Shown one piece after another: positions 23,806-35,236 of a stretch of DNA of 64,000 nucleotides. The notes beneath the pieces are model-generated. The model was not told the origin of the DNA. It saw only the letters and a list, made by a program, of their open reading frames with translations, and made no database searches. The stretch's first letter is position 1; the number at the start of each line of letters is the position of its first letter. The translations under genes were made by a program, and so were the position numbers. Source of the DNA: an uncultured Ruminococcus sp. (GTDB lineage Bacteria; Bacillota; Clostridia; Oscillospirales; Ruminococcaceae). Location of the stretch: NCBI GenBank assembly GCA_947627175.1, contig CANQVA010000003.1, positions 107,252-171,251 of the forward strand, read 5' to 3'.

Positions 23806-26427
23806 ATGGCAAAAGAACTTGCGAAGTCCTATAATCCAAAAGATTTTGAGGACAGAATCTACAACGCATGGAATGAAAAAGGCTGTTTCCGTGCAGAAGC
23901 AGACCCGAAAAAAATTCCATATACAATAGTTATTCCCCCTCCGAATATTACAGGGCAACTTCATATGGGACACGCACTCGATGAAACTTTACAGGATATT
24001 CTTATCCGATGGAAAAGAATGTGCGGTTATTCTGCATTATGGCTTCCCGGTACAGACCATGCAGCTATTGCAACAGAGGCTAAAATAGTTGAGACAATGA
24101 AAAAAGAAGGCGTTACCAAAGAGGAGTTAGGACGTGACGGCTTTATGAAACGTGCATGGGAATGGAAAAAGCAGTACGGCGGACGCATCGTTGAACAACT
24201 TAAAAAACTCGGTTCTTCATGCGACTGGTCAAGAGAACGTTTCACTATGGACGAAGGTTGTTCAAAAGCTGTAAAAGAAGTTTTTGTAAAATACTATAAC
24301 AAAGGGCTTATTTACCGTGGTGAAAGAATTATAAACTGGTGTCCGAAATGCAGAACATCACTTTCAGATGCAGAAGTAACTTATGAAGACCAAGCCGGTC
24401 ATTTCTGGCATCTCAGATATAAAATAAAAGATACAGATAATTATCTTGAACTCGCTACAACACGACCCGAAACACTTCTTGGCGATACGGCGGTTGCAGT
24501 AAATCCGAAGGACGAACGTTACAGGGATTTAGTGGGAAAAACTGTTATTCTTCCTATAGTTCACAGGGAAATACCGATTGTTGCGGATGATTATGTTGAA
24601 ATGGATTTCGGTACAGGTGTTGTAAAAATCACTCCAGCCCATGACCCTAACGACTTTGAAGTAGGTCTTAGGCATAATCTCCCCGTCATCAATGTAATGA
24701 ATGATGATGCAACGATTACAGAAGACTATCCGGCTTATGCAGGTATGGACAGATATGAGGCAAGAAAAGCCATAGTTGCTGACCTTGAAAAAGAAGGGGC
24801 ACTTGTTGAAATTGAAGATTACAGTCACAATGTAGGTACTTGTTACAGATGCGGTACTACTGTTGAACCGAAAGTGTCAACACAATGGTTTGTAAAAATG
24901 AAACCTCTTGCACAGCCTGCAATTGATGCTGTAAAAAACGGTGAAACAAAATTTGTCCCCGAACGTTTTGACAAAATTTATTTTCATTGGCTTGAAAATA
25001 TCCGTGACTGGTGTATTTCACGTCAAATATGGTGGGGACATCAGATACCTGCTTTCTACTGCGACGAATGCGGTAAAATGGTTGTTACTAAAGAAAATTC
25101 ATGCAACTGCCCTGAATGCGGTAAACCTATGAGACAAGACCCCGACACACTTGACACATGGTTCAGTTCTGCACTATGGCCTTTTTCAACTCTCGGTTTT
25201 CCCGAAAATACAAAAGACCTTGAATATTTCTATCCTACAAATACACTCGTAACAGGCTATGACATCATTTTCTTCTGGGTTATAAGAATGATGTTCAGCG
25301 GTCTTGAAAATATGGGAAAAGTACCGTTTGACACAGTTCTTATTCACGGTCTTGTGCGTGATGCACAGGGACGTAAAATGTCAAAATCTCTCGGAAACGG
25401 AATTGACCCTCTCGAAGTTATAAATGAATACGGTGCGGACGCTCTCCGTTTTATGCTTGCAACAGGAAATTCCCCCGGGAACGATATGCGTTATATCGAT
25501 GAAAAAGTAAAATCTGCACGTAATTTTGCAAACAAACTCTGGAACGCCTCACGTTTTATTATGATGAATCTCCCTGAAGATTTTGAATTTACAGGACTTC
25601 CGTCAGAACTTGAACTTGAGGACAAATGGCTTGTAAATAAATTCAATCAGCTTGCAAAAGCAGTAAACGAAAACCTTGAAAAATTTGAACTCGGCGTTGC
25701 TTCACAGAAACTATATGACTTTATATGGGACGTTTATTGTGACTGGTACATTGAACTTACAAAACCACGTATTCAGGCAGGCGGTGAAACTATGGCAAAG
25801 GCACAAGCCGTTCTTGTATGGGCTATGCAGGGTATGTTGAAACTTCTGCACCCGTTTATGCCGTTCATAACAGAAGAAATATGGCAGGTTCTTACAAATG
25901 GTGCAAGTATGATTATTCTTGAAAATTACCCTGTTTATGACAGTTCAATTGATTTCAGCAACGAAGAAAAAGACTTTGAAAAAGTTATATCAGCTATAAA
26001 AGCAGTAAGAAATACACGGAGTGAAATGAATGTTCCGCCGTCTGTAAAGGCTAAACTATTTATTGAAACAACTGAACCCGAATTATTCAAATCATGTGCA
26101 TTGTTCTTTGAAAAACTCGCCTCTGCATCTGCTGTTGAAACAGGCGAAAAATTCGATGTTCCCGACTCCGCAAACGCTGTTACAGATTCCGCAAGAATAT
26201 TTATTCCTATGGACGAACTTGTTGACAAAGAAAAGGAAATTGCACGCCTTGAAAAAGAAAAAGCAAAAGTACAGAAAGATATTGACTTCCTTAGCGGAAA
26301 ACTCAATAATCAGGGATTTATTGCAAAAGCTCCCGAAAAACTTATTGAGACAGAAAAGGCAAAACTTGCAAAAGCAGAAGAAAAAATGGCTAAAATCAAT
26401 CAGTCAATTGAGGCTTTCAGAAAATAA
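23806..26427 (+). CDS. valS: Valyl-tRNA synthetase
   Basis: An 873-residue class I synthetase. The HIGH motif is HMGH (residues 53-56) within PPPNITGQLHMGH, typical of ValRS; KMSKSLGNG sits near residue 524. The editing domain lies between them, and a C-terminal coiled-coil arm (about residues 805-870, rich in Lys and Glu) is present, which is a mark of ValRS. An AAAAGGAG site precedes the start. Its stop shares one base with the start of the YjbR-like gene. Expression is set by the upstream T-box. Confidence 0.97.
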   Translation: MAKELAKSYNPKDFEDRIYNAWNEKGCFRAEADPKKIPYTIVIPPPNITGQLHMGHALDETLQDILIRWKRMCGYSALWLPGTDHAAIATEAKIVETMKKEGVTKEELGRDGFMKRAWEWKKQYGGRIVEQLKKLGSSCDWSRERFTMDEGCSKAVKEVFVKYYNKGLIYRGERIINWCPKCRTSLSDAEVTYEDQAGHFWHLRYKIKDTDNYLELATTRPETLLGDTAVAVNPKDERYRDLVGKTVILPIVHREIPIVADDYVEMDFGTGVVKITPAHDPNDFEVGLRHNLPVINVMNDDATITEDYPAYAGMDRYEARKAIVADLEKEGALVEIEDYSHNVGTCYRCGTTVEPKVSTQWFVKMKPLAQPAIDAVKNGETKFVPERFDKIYFHWLENIRDWCISRQIWWGHQIPAFYCDECGKMVVTKENSCNCPECGKPMRQDPDTLDTWFSSALWPFSTLGFPENTKDLEYFYPTNTLVTGYDIIFFWVIRMMFSGLENMGKVPFDTVLIHGLVRDAQGRKMSKSLGNGIDPLEVINEYGADALRFMLATGNSPGNDMRYIDEKVKSARNFANKLWNASRFIMMNLPEDFEFTGLPSELELEDKWLVNKFNQLAKAVNENLEKFELGVASQKLYDFIWDVYCDWYIELTKPRIQAGGETMAKAQAVLVWAMQGMLKLLHPFMPFITEEIWQVLTNGASMIILENYPVYDSSIDFSNEEKDFEKVISAIKAVRNTRSEMNVPPSVKAKLFIETTEPELFKSCALFFEKLASASAVETGEKFDVPDSANAVTDSARIFIPMDELVDKEKEIARLEKEKAKVQKDIDFLSGKLNNQGFIAKAPEKLIETEKAKLAKAEEKMAKINQSIEAFRK

Positions 26428-26780
26428 TGCGTAAAAAAATTATTTCTTACGCAAGGGAAAAATATGCCACAGAACCTGAATATCTGTGGCAGAAAACCCC
26501 CGATGCTTTTGTTTTGAGAAACTCAAAAAATAAAAAATGGTATGCTCTTGTCATGAGAATTAAAAAATCCGTGCTTGTTCCCGATTCAGAAGGATTTACC
26601 GATATTATCAATCTGAAATGCCAACCCGTCACAAAAGAATGCCTTTTTGCAGAAGAAAAGGCTTTTCCTGCTTACCACATGAACAAGCAAAAATGGATTT
26701 CAATAATTCTTGATGATAATATTGATTTCAGGATATTATGCAATATTATTGACGAAAGCTATAATCTTATAGACAGGTGA
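26427..26780 (+). CDS. MmcQ/YjbR-family protein
   Basis: A 117-residue protein of the MmcQ/YjbR fold, with the central WYALVMRI, KCQP and late AYHMNKQKWISI segments that are typical of the family. These small proteins have a double-psi DNA-binding-like fold but no firm function. Its start overlaps the valS stop by one base, so it is probably translated with valS. No catalytic residues can be assigned. Confidence 0.85.
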   Translation: MRKKIISYAREKYATEPEYLWQKTPDAFVLRNSKNKKWYALVMRIKKSVLVPDSEGFTDIINLKCQPVTKECLFAEEKAFPAYHMNKQKWISIILDDNIDFRILCNIIDESYNLIDR

Positions 26781-26785
26781 ATATT

Positions 26786-27313
26786 ATGAGTATTTTTATA
26801 ACGCCTACAATCGAAACTGACCGCCTTATTCTCAGACCGCTTACTATAAACGATGCAGACGATGTATTTGAATGGACAGGCGACGAAAGAGTTGCGAAAT
26901 ATATGGTTTACCCTTGTCACAGAAACATTGAAGTTACAAGAGAATGGCTCTGCTCCCTTGACATTCTTGAAAATGAATACATATGGGGATTTGTCCGTAA
27001 GTCTGACGGTAAACTTATCGGTTCGGGCGGTATAAGGTTCAGAACAGATGAAAATGTCTGGAGTTTCGGCTATAATCTCAGATACGACTGTTGGGGACAC
27101 GGTTTTGCAACAGAGGCTTCTAAACGTATGATTGAATATGCTTATTCTGAAAATAATGCCCGTGAATTTGTATCGGAACACGCTGTAGAAAATACAGCTT
27201 CAGGCAGAGTTATAGAAAAATGTGGTCTTGTTTTTGATGAATATTCGGAATATTCAAAATTTGACAACAGCTATACATTCAAATCAAAAAAATACAGAAT
27301 GATTCTAAAATAA
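26786..27313 (+). CDS. GNAT-family acetyltransferase (RimJ/RimL type)
   Basis: About 175 residues. The TDRLILRPLT start is typical of RimJ/RimL-type acetyltransferases, with NLRYDCWGHGFATEASKRM near residues 90-108 as the acetyl-CoA-binding motif and NTASGRVIEKCGL near 135-147. I set the start at ATG 26786, for which AGGTGA is a ribosome binding site 5 nt upstream; a GTG at 26777 in frame is possible. It follows the YjbR-like gene closely. The substrate is unknown. Confidence 0.87.
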   Translation: MSIFITPTIETDRLILRPLTINDADDVFEWTGDERVAKYMVYPCHRNIEVTREWLCSLDILENEYIWGFVRKSDGKLIGSGGIRFRTDENVWSFGYNLRYDCWGHGFATEASKRMIEYAYSENNAREFVSEHAVENTASGRVIEKCGLVFDEYSEYSKFDNSYTFKSKKYRMILK

Positions 27314-27325
27314 GGAGAAATTTTT

Positions 27326-27625
27326 ATGATTAAACATATTGTAATGTTCAAGTTGAAAGAAACTGATAAATCAGTTTACGAAAACGCACTTGAGGCTAAA
27401 GAACGTTTTAACGACGTTATCGCAAACGTAAAAGAACTTAAAAAGGGTGAAATAGTTATCAATTCAAAGGATGCTGACCAATCCAATTATACTATATCTC
27501 TTCTTTGCGATTTTAACACTATCGACGACTTAAACGCTTATCAGGTTCACCCCGCACATATTGCTTTCGGTAAATTCATAGGTACTGTAAAAACAGACCG
27601 TGCTTGCATTGATTATGAATATTGA
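27326..27625 (+). CDS. Dabb-family stress-responsive alpha/beta barrel protein
   Basis: A 99-residue protein of the Dabb (dimeric alpha-beta barrel) family. MIKHIVMFKLKE at the start and LNAYQVHPAHIAFGKFI near residues 72-88 are the usual segments, including the conserved His. Family members are dimeric and some bind small aromatic ligands, but most are unassigned. A TAAGGAG site precedes the start. The last 11 nt overlap the start of folC. Confidence 0.88.
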   Translation: MIKHIVMFKLKETDKSVYENALEAKERFNDVIANVKELKKGEIVINSKDADQSNYTISLLCDFNTIDDLNAYQVHPAHIAFGKFIGTVKTDRACIDYEY

Positions 27626-28883
27626 TGAATGTATGGAATTTATAAATTCCTACAGCAAATCAGGCGGAAAGATAAAAGATTTATCACGTGCTGAAAATTT
27701 AATGAAACTTGTCGGAAATCCCGAAAAGAATCTTAAATTCGTTCATATAGCAGGTACTAACGGAAAAGGCTCTACAGTTGAATATATTTCAAATGCATTG
27801 ATATATTCAGGCTATAAAACAGGACAATTTACATCTCCTTTTGTTCTTCACTATACCGACAGAATACGAATAAACAGCACTGAAATAGATAAAAAGTCAC
27901 TCTGCAAAATATGTGAATTTATTAAGGGGAAAATTGACAGTCAGCCTTATTCACAGTTTGAAATAACTATGGCAATAGCGTTGTTGTGGTTTGAAACAGA
28001 AAAATGTGACATAGTTGCATTTGAAACAGGTATAGGCGGACTTCTTGACTGCACAAATGTTATACCGCCTCCATTGGTATCGGTTATTACTTCAATTTCA
28101 CTCGACCATACCGACATTTTAGGCGATACAGTCCAAAAAATCGCCGTTCAGAAAGCAGGTATAATAAAAGAAAATTCCGCTGTTATTTTATCTATGGATA
28201 ACAATAAAAAAGTTTCTGATATTGTGAAAAATACGGCTCATGAAAAAAATGCTGAGTTTATTTTTCCGAAATGGCGTGACTTCAAATATTTTTCTACAGA
28301 ATCAGACGGAAACCCATTCCGCTATAAAGATGAGGAATACAAAACGGCTATGCTTGGATTTTGTCAGCCTGTAAATGCCGTGACTGCTATTGAAGTATGT
28401 AAATATCTCCAAAAACATGACTTTGATATTTCGGACGAAAATATAAGAAAGTCAATTGAAACAACGCAAATCAAGGCAAGATGTCAGTATATAAACGGAA
28501 ATCCGCCTGTTATAGTTGACGGCGGTCATAATGCTGAGGGTATCGAAAATCTTGCACTGATATTGCGTAAATATGCTGTTTCCGAACAGAAGAAAATATA
28601 TGCCGTTATGGGAATGGTTGATACAAAAGATTATGAGGACGGAGTTTATACAATTGCACGGTATTCCGAAAAAATGTTTACAGTTGACGACTTTGCACCT
28701 AACGCCGTGCCTGCTGAAAAACTTGCTGAAATTGCAGGGGAATGTGCGTTCAATGAAATATGTCATTCTCTTGACATTGCAGTTGAAAAAGCAAAAAAAC
28801 TTGCTATCGAAAATAACGGAATAGTAGTTGTATGCGGTTCACTCTATCTTGCAAGTGAATATCTTAATACTATTGAAAAATAA
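27615..28883 (+). CDS. folC: Folylpolyglutamate synthase / dihydrofolate synthase
   Basis: A 422-residue FolC, which adds glutamates to folates and in many bacteria also makes dihydrofolate from dihydropteroate. The ATP loop is HIAGTNGKGSTVEYIS near residue 44-59, with SLDHTDILG near 165 and VDGGHNAEG near 300. I chose ATG 27615; a GTG at 27600 in the same frame lies inside the Dabb gene. The start has no strong ribosome binding site, so it may be translated by coupling to the Dabb gene, which it overlaps. A terminator follows. Confidence 0.93.
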   Translation: MNIDECMEFINSYSKSGGKIKDLSRAENLMKLVGNPEKNLKFVHIAGTNGKGSTVEYISNALIYSGYKTGQFTSPFVLHYTDRIRINSTEIDKKSLCKICEFIKGKIDSQPYSQFEITMAIALLWFETEKCDIVAFETGIGGLLDCTNVIPPPLVSVITSISLDHTDILGDTVQKIAVQKAGIIKENSAVILSMDNNKKVSDIVKNTAHEKNAEFIFPKWRDFKYFSTESDGNPFRYKDEEYKTAMLGFCQPVNAVTAIEVCKYLQKHDFDISDENIRKSIETTQIKARCQYINGNPPVIVDGGHNAEGIENLALILRKYAVSEQKKIYAVMGMVDTKDYEDGVYTIARYSEKMFTVDDFAPNAVPAEKLAEIAGECAFNEICHSLDIAVEKAKKLAIENNGIVVVCGSLYLASEYLNTIEK

Positions 28884-28891
28884 TTCAAAAT

Positions 28892-30399
<1,508 letters not shown>

Positions 30400-30440
30400 T
30401 TAAAAAATAACTGATAACGACTTATCACTAAAATAACAAG

Positions 30441-30475
30441 TCCCCTGCCGTGTTGACCGACAGGGGATTTTTTTT
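30441..30475. terminator. Bidirectional terminator
   Basis: TCCCCTG (30441-30447) pairs with CAGGGGA (30461-30467), followed by a run of eight T on the plus strand. It separates gdhA from the convergent DUF1292 gene. Confidence 0.85.
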
Positions 30476-30476
30476 A

Positions 30477-30773
30477 TCATTCAAATTCATATTCTCCGCT
30501 GTAATCTTTCTTGAATTTTTCAAATACAGCTTGTAAAAGTTCCTCGTCGTCAATTGAGAGAAACTCTCCGTTTTCGTCATCAGACGGCATAATTTCAAGT
30601 ATAACCACTTCATCGTCCTCTTCATCAAACGGCAAAAGAACTACAAAACAGCGTTCCTGATATTCAACTTCTCCGATTACCTCAAATGAAACTTCTTCAC
30701 CGTTGTCATCAACAAGGGTTATATAATTTTCATTTTCTTCATCAACTTCTTCATTTTCAATAAAATCACTCAT
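30477..30773 (-). CDS. DUF1292-family acidic protein
   Basis: A 98-residue, very acidic protein. The YITLVDDNGEEVSFEVIGEVEY segment near residues 17-38 and the VVLLPFDEEDDEVVILEI segment near 44-62 match the DUF1292 family, which is common in Firmicutes and often near ruvX and alaS genes; here it stands alone. It has an AAGGAGG site and its own promoter. The function is unknown. A plus-strand terminator lies just past its stop. Confidence 0.85.
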   Translation of the reverse strand: MSDFIENEEVDEENENYITLVDDNGEEVSFEVIGEVEYQERCFVVLLPFDEEDDEVVILEIMPSDDENGEFLSIDDEELLQAVFEKFKKDYSGEYEFE

Positions 30774-30802
30774 GAAAAATACCTCCTTATAAAATATAAC
30801 TT

Positions 30803-30831
30803 ATTTTAACATATTTCTATTAAAAAATCAA
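30803..30831 (-). promoter_or_regulatory. Promoter of the DUF1292 gene
   Basis: On the minus strand, TTGATT (30831-30826) and TAAAAT (30808-30803) are exactly 17 nt apart, with TG before the -10, close upstream of the start. Confidence 0.65.
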
Positions 30832-30902
30832 GTCATTTTCAGAAAAAATTACCATAAATATTTTTTTCTTATTTGCAGACTATATGTGCAGGAGATGATA
30901 AT

Positions 30903-31097
30903 ATGAACCCTGAAAAAAAAATACCTGTACCCGACCCTTTTTCAAAAGAATATGAATATTTTTTCCCGTCTGCATCATGGGACGAAATGACCGGTTTAAT
31001 ACCCGTTTCAACTGACAATGATTCTGACAATGATTCTGAAATTGATTCATACAACAGTATTTTTCCGTATCTGCCCGACAGTGAAATAAAAGAATAA
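30903..31097 (+). CDS. Small orphan protein rich in Asp, Asn and Ser (64 aa)
   Basis: I do not recognise a family with confidence. The frame encodes 64 residues starting MNPEKKIPVPDP, with an aromatic SASWDEMTGLIPV centre, then Asp-Asn-Ser repeats (NDSDNDS) and a final NSIFPYLPDSE segment. The ribosome binding site (GCAGGAGATGATAAT) supports the ATG at 30903. A strong terminator follows 6 nt after the stop, so it is a free-standing gene. Some small spore-coat-associated proteins of Clostridia have similar Pro and aromatic patterns, but I cannot claim that match. Confidence 0.65.
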   Translation: MNPEKKIPVPDPFSKEYEYFFPSASWDEMTGLIPVSTDNDSDNDSEIDSYNSIFPYLPDSEIKE

Positions 31098-31103
31098 TCA
31101 ATT

Positions 31104-31131
31104 GACACTCTTTTCACAGAGTGTCTTTTTT
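31104..31131 (+). terminator. Terminator after the 64-residue orphan
   Basis: A perfect 7-bp stem GACACTC (31104-31110) and GAGTGTC (31119-31125) is followed by six T residues. Confidence 0.88.
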
Positions 31132-31229
31132 ATTATCAATATTTTTAAAAAAATCTGATTTCACTTTATTTTTCAGAAATATAGTGATATAATAAAATAT
31201 AACATATAATATAAATCAGGAGGAAAATT

Positions 31230-31778
31230 ATGCTTATTAAAAATTTTATCGGTCATCTTAAAACAATAATTCATCATAGACATCTTGTAATGTATTACTG
31301 TTTCAGAGCCGGAATTTTCCGTCATGGTCTTACTCATGACCTTTCAAAATTCTCTCCGGTGGAGTTTATTCCGGGAGTAATATATTTTCAGGGAAACCGC
31401 AGTCCTAACGAACGTGAACGTGAAATTGACGGATATTCAAAGGCATGGCTTCACCACAAGGGCAGAAATCGTCATCATTTTGAATACTGGACGGACTACA
31501 GCCCTGTAACACGCCGTCTTGAACCTGTAAAAATGCCCGACGAATATATTTTTGAGATGTTCTGTGACCGTTTAGCAGCCTCAAAGACTTATAACGGAAA
31601 AAATTATAACGATTCTTGCCCTCTTCAATATTTTATGCACGCAAAAGCAAATCGTATAATTGAAAAGAATACCTCACGAAAAATTGAGTTTCTTCTTCGT
31701 ATGCTGTCCGAAAAAGGTGAGGACTACACATTCAGGTACATAAGACGGCAAGTCAGAAAGAATAATAAACATAAATAA
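31230..31778 (+). CDS. DUF5662-family protein
   Basis: A 182-residue protein of the DUF5662 type, seen across Firmicutes and sometimes mislabelled catalase. Clustered His and Asp residues are striking: HGLTHDLSKFS near residues 33-43 and HHKGRNRHHFEYW near 75-87 look like a metal-binding set, as in HD-type proteins, but no enzyme has been shown. It has an AGGAGG site. A TATAAT at 31188-31193 with a weak -35 may be its promoter. A terminator follows. Confidence 0.8.
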   Translation: MLIKNFIGHLKTIIHHRHLVMYYCFRAGIFRHGLTHDLSKFSPVEFIPGVIYFQGNRSPNEREREIDGYSKAWLHHKGRNRHHFEYWTDYSPVTRRLEPVKMPDEYIFEMFCDRLAASKTYNGKNYNDSCPLQYFMHAKANRIIEKNTSRKIEFLLRMLSEKGEDYTFRYIRRQVRKNNKHK

Positions 31779-31787
31779 TTAAAATAA

Positions 31788-31822
31788 GCCCGAAAGAAAT
31801 TAAAAAATGCTTTCGGGCATTA
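31788..31822. terminator. Bidirectional terminator
   Basis: GCCCGAAAG (31788-31796) pairs perfectly with CTTTCGGGC (31810-31818). It lies between the DUF5662 gene and the convergent uvrA; T-rich sequence on each strand is modest. Confidence 0.75.
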
Positions 31823-31853
31823 CTGCATATTTTGTATATTATTTTAATATTTT

Positions 31854-34676
31854 TTAATCAAGATAATGTTTCAGATATTGACCTGTATATGAATTTTCAC
31901 ATTCTGCGACTTCTTCAGGCGTTCCCTGTGCAATAATAGCACCGCCTTTATCTCCGCCTTCTTGTCCGAGGTCTATAATGTGGTCAGCAACTTTTATAAC
32001 ATTCAGATTATGTTCAATTACAAGAACTGTATTTCCCTGCTCCGTCAGTTTTTGCAATACATCTATAAGCATATGAACATCAGCAGTATGAAGTCCTGTA
32101 GTTGGTTCATCAAGAATATATATTGTTTTTCCTGTTGAACGCTTTGAAAGTTCTGTTGAAAGTTTCACACGCTGTGCTTCACCGCCCGACAAAGTTGTTG
32201 CGGACTGTCCTATTTTTATATATCCAAGCCCTACTTCCTGCAATGTTTTTAATTTACGTGAAATTTTCGGTATATGTTCAAAAAATTCAACTCCTTCGTC
32301 AACCGTCATTTCAAGAACATCATAGATTGACTTTCCCTTATATTTTACTTCAAGTGTTTCACGGTTATAGCGTTTTCCCCTGCATACTTCACACGGAACG
32401 TAAACATCGGGAAGAAAATGCATCTCAATTTTTATAATTCCGTCTCCCTCGCAAGCCTCACATCGTCCGCCTTTTACATTGAATGAAAAACGACCGCTGT
32501 TGTAACCTCTTGCCTTAGCGTCGGAAGTTTTAGCGAAAAGTTCCCGTATATCCGTAAATACTCCTGTATATGTTGCAGGGTTTGAACGTGGAGTTCTGCC
32601 AATAGGCGACTGGTCAATACAAATTACTTTGTCAAGATTTTCAAGTCCCTCCATACTTTTAAAATTTCCGCTCTTTGTTTTTGCACAGTTTAATTTCATG
32701 GCAAGATGTTTATAAATTATCTCATTTACAAGAGATGACTTTCCCGAACCTGATACGCCTGTAACGCATACCAACTCACCAAGCGGAATTTTTACATCAA
32801 GATTTTTAAGATTATGCTCTGATGCACCTTTAACTGTAAGAAAATGACCGTTGCCCTTACGTCGTTTTTTGGGTACTTCTATTTTCTTTTTACCGCTGAG
32901 ATACTGACCTGTTATTGAATCCTCACATTCAAGCAGTCCTTTCACATCTCCGGCATAAACAACTTCACCGCCGTTTACGCCCGCCCCTTTTCCTATGTCA
33001 ACTACATAATCGGCTGAAAGTATTGTGTCGTCGTCATGTTCGACAACAATAAGCGTATTTCCCAAATCACGAAGTCTTTTAAGAGTTGCAATAAGTTTGT
33101 CATTGTCACGCTGATGAAGTCCTATACTCGGTTCATCAAGAATATATAACACTCCCACAAGTGAAGAACCGATTTGTGTCGCAAGGCGTATACGCTGACT
33201 TTCACCGCCCGAAAGAGTTCCCGAAGAACGTGAAAGATTAAGATATTCAAGTCCGACGCTTTTCAGAAAACCTAAACGTTCCTTAATTTCTTTTATAATC
33301 CGTCCGCCTATAAGCATATCATGTTCTGAAAGATTCAGCTTTTCAAAGAAGTCAAGACAATCATTAACTGACAAATCCGTAACACTACTTATATTCATGT
33401 CACCGACTGTTACCGCAAGATATTCAGGTTTAAGGCGTTTTCCGTGACATTCGGGACATTCGATTTCACTCATATAATTTTCAAGTTCAGCCTTTGCAGA
33501 TTCACTTTCAGTATCATTGTAACGCCTTTCAAGGTTATTTATAACGCCCTCAAACGCATAATTATAAACTCCTCCGCCCAACGATTTCGGGCGTTTTATT
33601 TCAAGTTTCTCTCCGTTCGTTCCGTACAGAAAAATATCAAGCTGTTTTTTTGAAAGTTCCTTTACGGGAATGTCAAGAGGAATATTATATTTTTTTGATA
33701 CGGCATTATAATACATCATTGCAATTGAATTTTCTTCAAGACTATTCCAGCCTGAAGCCTTTATAGCACCCTCCGCAATACTTAAATCACGATTAGGCAC
33801 AACTACATCAGGGTCAATATGACGGAGCATTCCGAGCCCCATACACTTAGGACAAGCACCTACAGGATTATTGAAAGAAAACATTACGGGTTCAAGTTCA
33901 CCTATACTTATATTATGTTCCGGGCAGGCATAATTCTGAGAAAACAGCATTTCCTCACCGCCGACAACATCAGCAATTGCAATTCCCCCCGTAATGCTGA
34001 AAATCGTTTCAAGACTGTCTGCAATGCGTGACTCTATACCCTCCTTTGTTACAATACGGTCAACAACTATTTCTATATTATGCTTTTTATTTTTTTCAAG
34101 TTTTATTTCTTCATTCAGGTCATAAATTATTCCGTCTGCCCTCACACGCACAAAACCGCTTTTTCTTGCGTTCTCAAACTCTTTTTGAAACTGTCCTTTT
34201 CTGTTTCTTGCAATTGGTGCAAGCAGTTGTAATTTAGTGCCTTTTGGTAATTCCATAATATTGTCAACTATCTGGTCAACGCTCTGTTGTGAAATCCTGC
34301 GTTTACATATAGGACAGTGCGGAATGCCTGTTCTTGCATAGAGAAGTCTTAAATAGTCATATATTTCAGTAACAGTTCCTACGGTTGAACGGGGGTTTTT
34401 TGAAGTGGTTTTCTGGTCAATTGATATTGCGGGAGAAAGTCCCTCAATGCTGTCAACGTCAGGTTTTTCCATTTGTCCAAGAAACATTCTTGCGTAAGAT
34501 GAAAGACTTTCCACATAACGTCTTTGACCGTCCGCATAAATCGTATCAAATGCAAGGGAGGATTTTCCCGAACCCGACAAACCTGTCATTACAATAAGTT
34601 TATCCCTCGGAATTTCAAGGTCAATATTTTTTAAATTGTTTGCCCTTGCACCTTTTATAATAATTTTATCAGTCAT
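31854..34676 (-). CDS. uvrA: Excinuclease ABC subunit A
   Basis: A 940-residue UvrA, the damage sensor of nucleotide excision repair. Two ABC ATPase modules are visible: Walker [15 protein letters not shown] (near 32-45) and [14 protein letters not shown] (near 636-650), with the signature segments [10 protein letters not shown] and [10 protein letters not shown]. Zinc modules with CPxC and CxxC sets are present (for example [10 protein letters not shown] and CEACEGDG). The C-terminus is complete. The start overlaps the end of the NADAR-family gene by 8 nt. It is last in the uvrB-NADAR-uvrA operon. Confidence 0.97.
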   Translation of the reverse strand: MTDKIIIKGARANNLKNIDLEIPRDKLIVMTGLSGSGKSSLAFDTIYADGQRRYVESLSSYARMFLGQMEKPDVDSIEGLSPAISIDQKTTSKNPRSTVGTVTEIYDYLRLLYARTGIPHCPICKRRISQQSVDQIVDNIMELPKGTKLQLLAPIARNRKGQFQKEFENARKSGFVRVRADGIIYDLNEEIKLEKNKKHNIEIVVDRIVTKEGIESRIADSLETIFSITGGIAIADVVGGEEMLFSQNYACPEHNISIGELEPVMFSFNNPVGACPKCMGLGMLRHIDPDVVVPNRDLSIAEGAIKASGWNSLEENSIAMMYYNAVSKKYNIPLDIPVKELSKKQLDIFLYGTNGEKLEIKRPKSLGGGVYNYAFEGVINNLERRYNDTESESAKAELENYMSEIECPECHGKRLKPEYLAVTVGDMNISSVTDLSVNDCLDFFEKLNLSEHDMLIGGRIIKEIKERLGFLKSVGLEYLNLSRSSGTLSGGESQRIRLATQIGSSLVGVLYILDEPSIGLHQRDNDKLIATLKRLRDLGNTLIVVEHDDDTILSADYVVDIGKGAGVNGGEVVYAGDVKGLLECEDSITGQYLSGKKKIEVPKKRRKGNGHFLTVKGASEHNLKNLDVKIPLGELVCVTGVSGSGKSSLVNEIIYKHLAMKLNCAKTKSGNFKSMEGLENLDKVICIDQSPIGRTPRSNPATYTGVFTDIRELFAKTSDAKARGYNSGRFSFNVKGGRCEACEGDGIIKIEMHFLPDVYVPCEVCRGKRYNRETLEVKYKGKSIYDVLEMTVDEGVEFFEHIPKISRKLKTLQEVGLGYIKIGQSATTLSGGEAQRVKLSTELSKRSTGKTIYILDEPTTGLHTADVHMLIDVLQKLTEQGNTVLVIEHNLNVIKVADHIIDLGQEGGDKGGAIIAQGTPEEVAECENSYTGQYLKHYLD

Positions 34677-35235
34677 TTATAATATCCCCTTCTTTTATCA
34701 TATCCCTTACTTCCATAAGACAAAAACCAAGCAGATTTTCGCCATTCCATAAAGTCGGATTTTCGCATCTTGTGTCTTTGTAATCCATGCATATTCCCCA
34801 TATTTTATCATATGGGCTTGCCTCAACAAGTACACGGTTATTTGTGTTGAGCAGAAAATATTTTAATTCGGGATTTTGTGAGAATTTGGCAAAATTCCCC
34901 CTTATTACAATATCAGTCTTTCTTTCATTCCATATTTTTTCATCAAATCCCGATATTCTTCTGCCGAGTTCCTTGAATTGCTTAGGGTGAACAGCTTTCA
35001 TAATTTCGGCGTTTATCTTAATGTCACCAAACAAAAGTGCTTTCTGTGACATCATATACTGTTCGGCAGTGTAATATTCCACGCCGTCAACGGTAAATTT
35101 GCAGTTATACCACTGACTTAAACAAGTTTTCGTGATACTCCCGTCATCTGACGGAGTATGTCCCCAGAAAAAAACATACTTCATTTTTTCTTTCTTGCGG
35201 AAATTTTTTTCAATAATTTCTCTTGTGTATTTCAT
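34669..35235 (-). CDS. NADAR (YbiA-like/DUF1768) family protein
   Basis: A 188-residue protein of the NADAR family, with FFWGHTP near residue 23-29, LSQWYNCKF, the signature [18 protein letters not shown] near 55-72, a central ELGRRI and [13 protein letters not shown], and the closing [18 protein letters not shown]. Known members cleave N-glycosidic bonds: E. coli YbiA acts on a riboflavin intermediate, and NADAR proteins paired with DarT toxins remove ADP-ribose from guanine in nucleic acid. It has a good AAGGAG site in the uvrB stop region, starts one base past uvrB, and overlaps uvrA by 8 nt. The placement suggests a DNA-repair job; this is inference. Confidence 0.88.
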   Translation of the reverse strand: MKYTREIIEKNFRKKEKMKYVFFWGHTPSDDGSITKTCLSQWYNCKFTVDGVEYYTAEQYMMSQKALLFGDIKINAEIMKAVHPKQFKELGRRISGFDEKIWNERKTDIVIRGNFAKFSQNPELKYFLLNTNNRVLVEASPYDKIWGICMDYKDTRCENPTLWNGENLLGFCLMEVRDMIKEGDIIND

Positions 35236-35236
35236 A

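Noticed and set aside
31018..31048. Short tandem GACAATGATTCT repeat as a mobile-element mark
   Set aside because: It is in frame in the 64-residue orphan gene and encodes its Asp-Asn-Ser stretch; simple slippage explains it.
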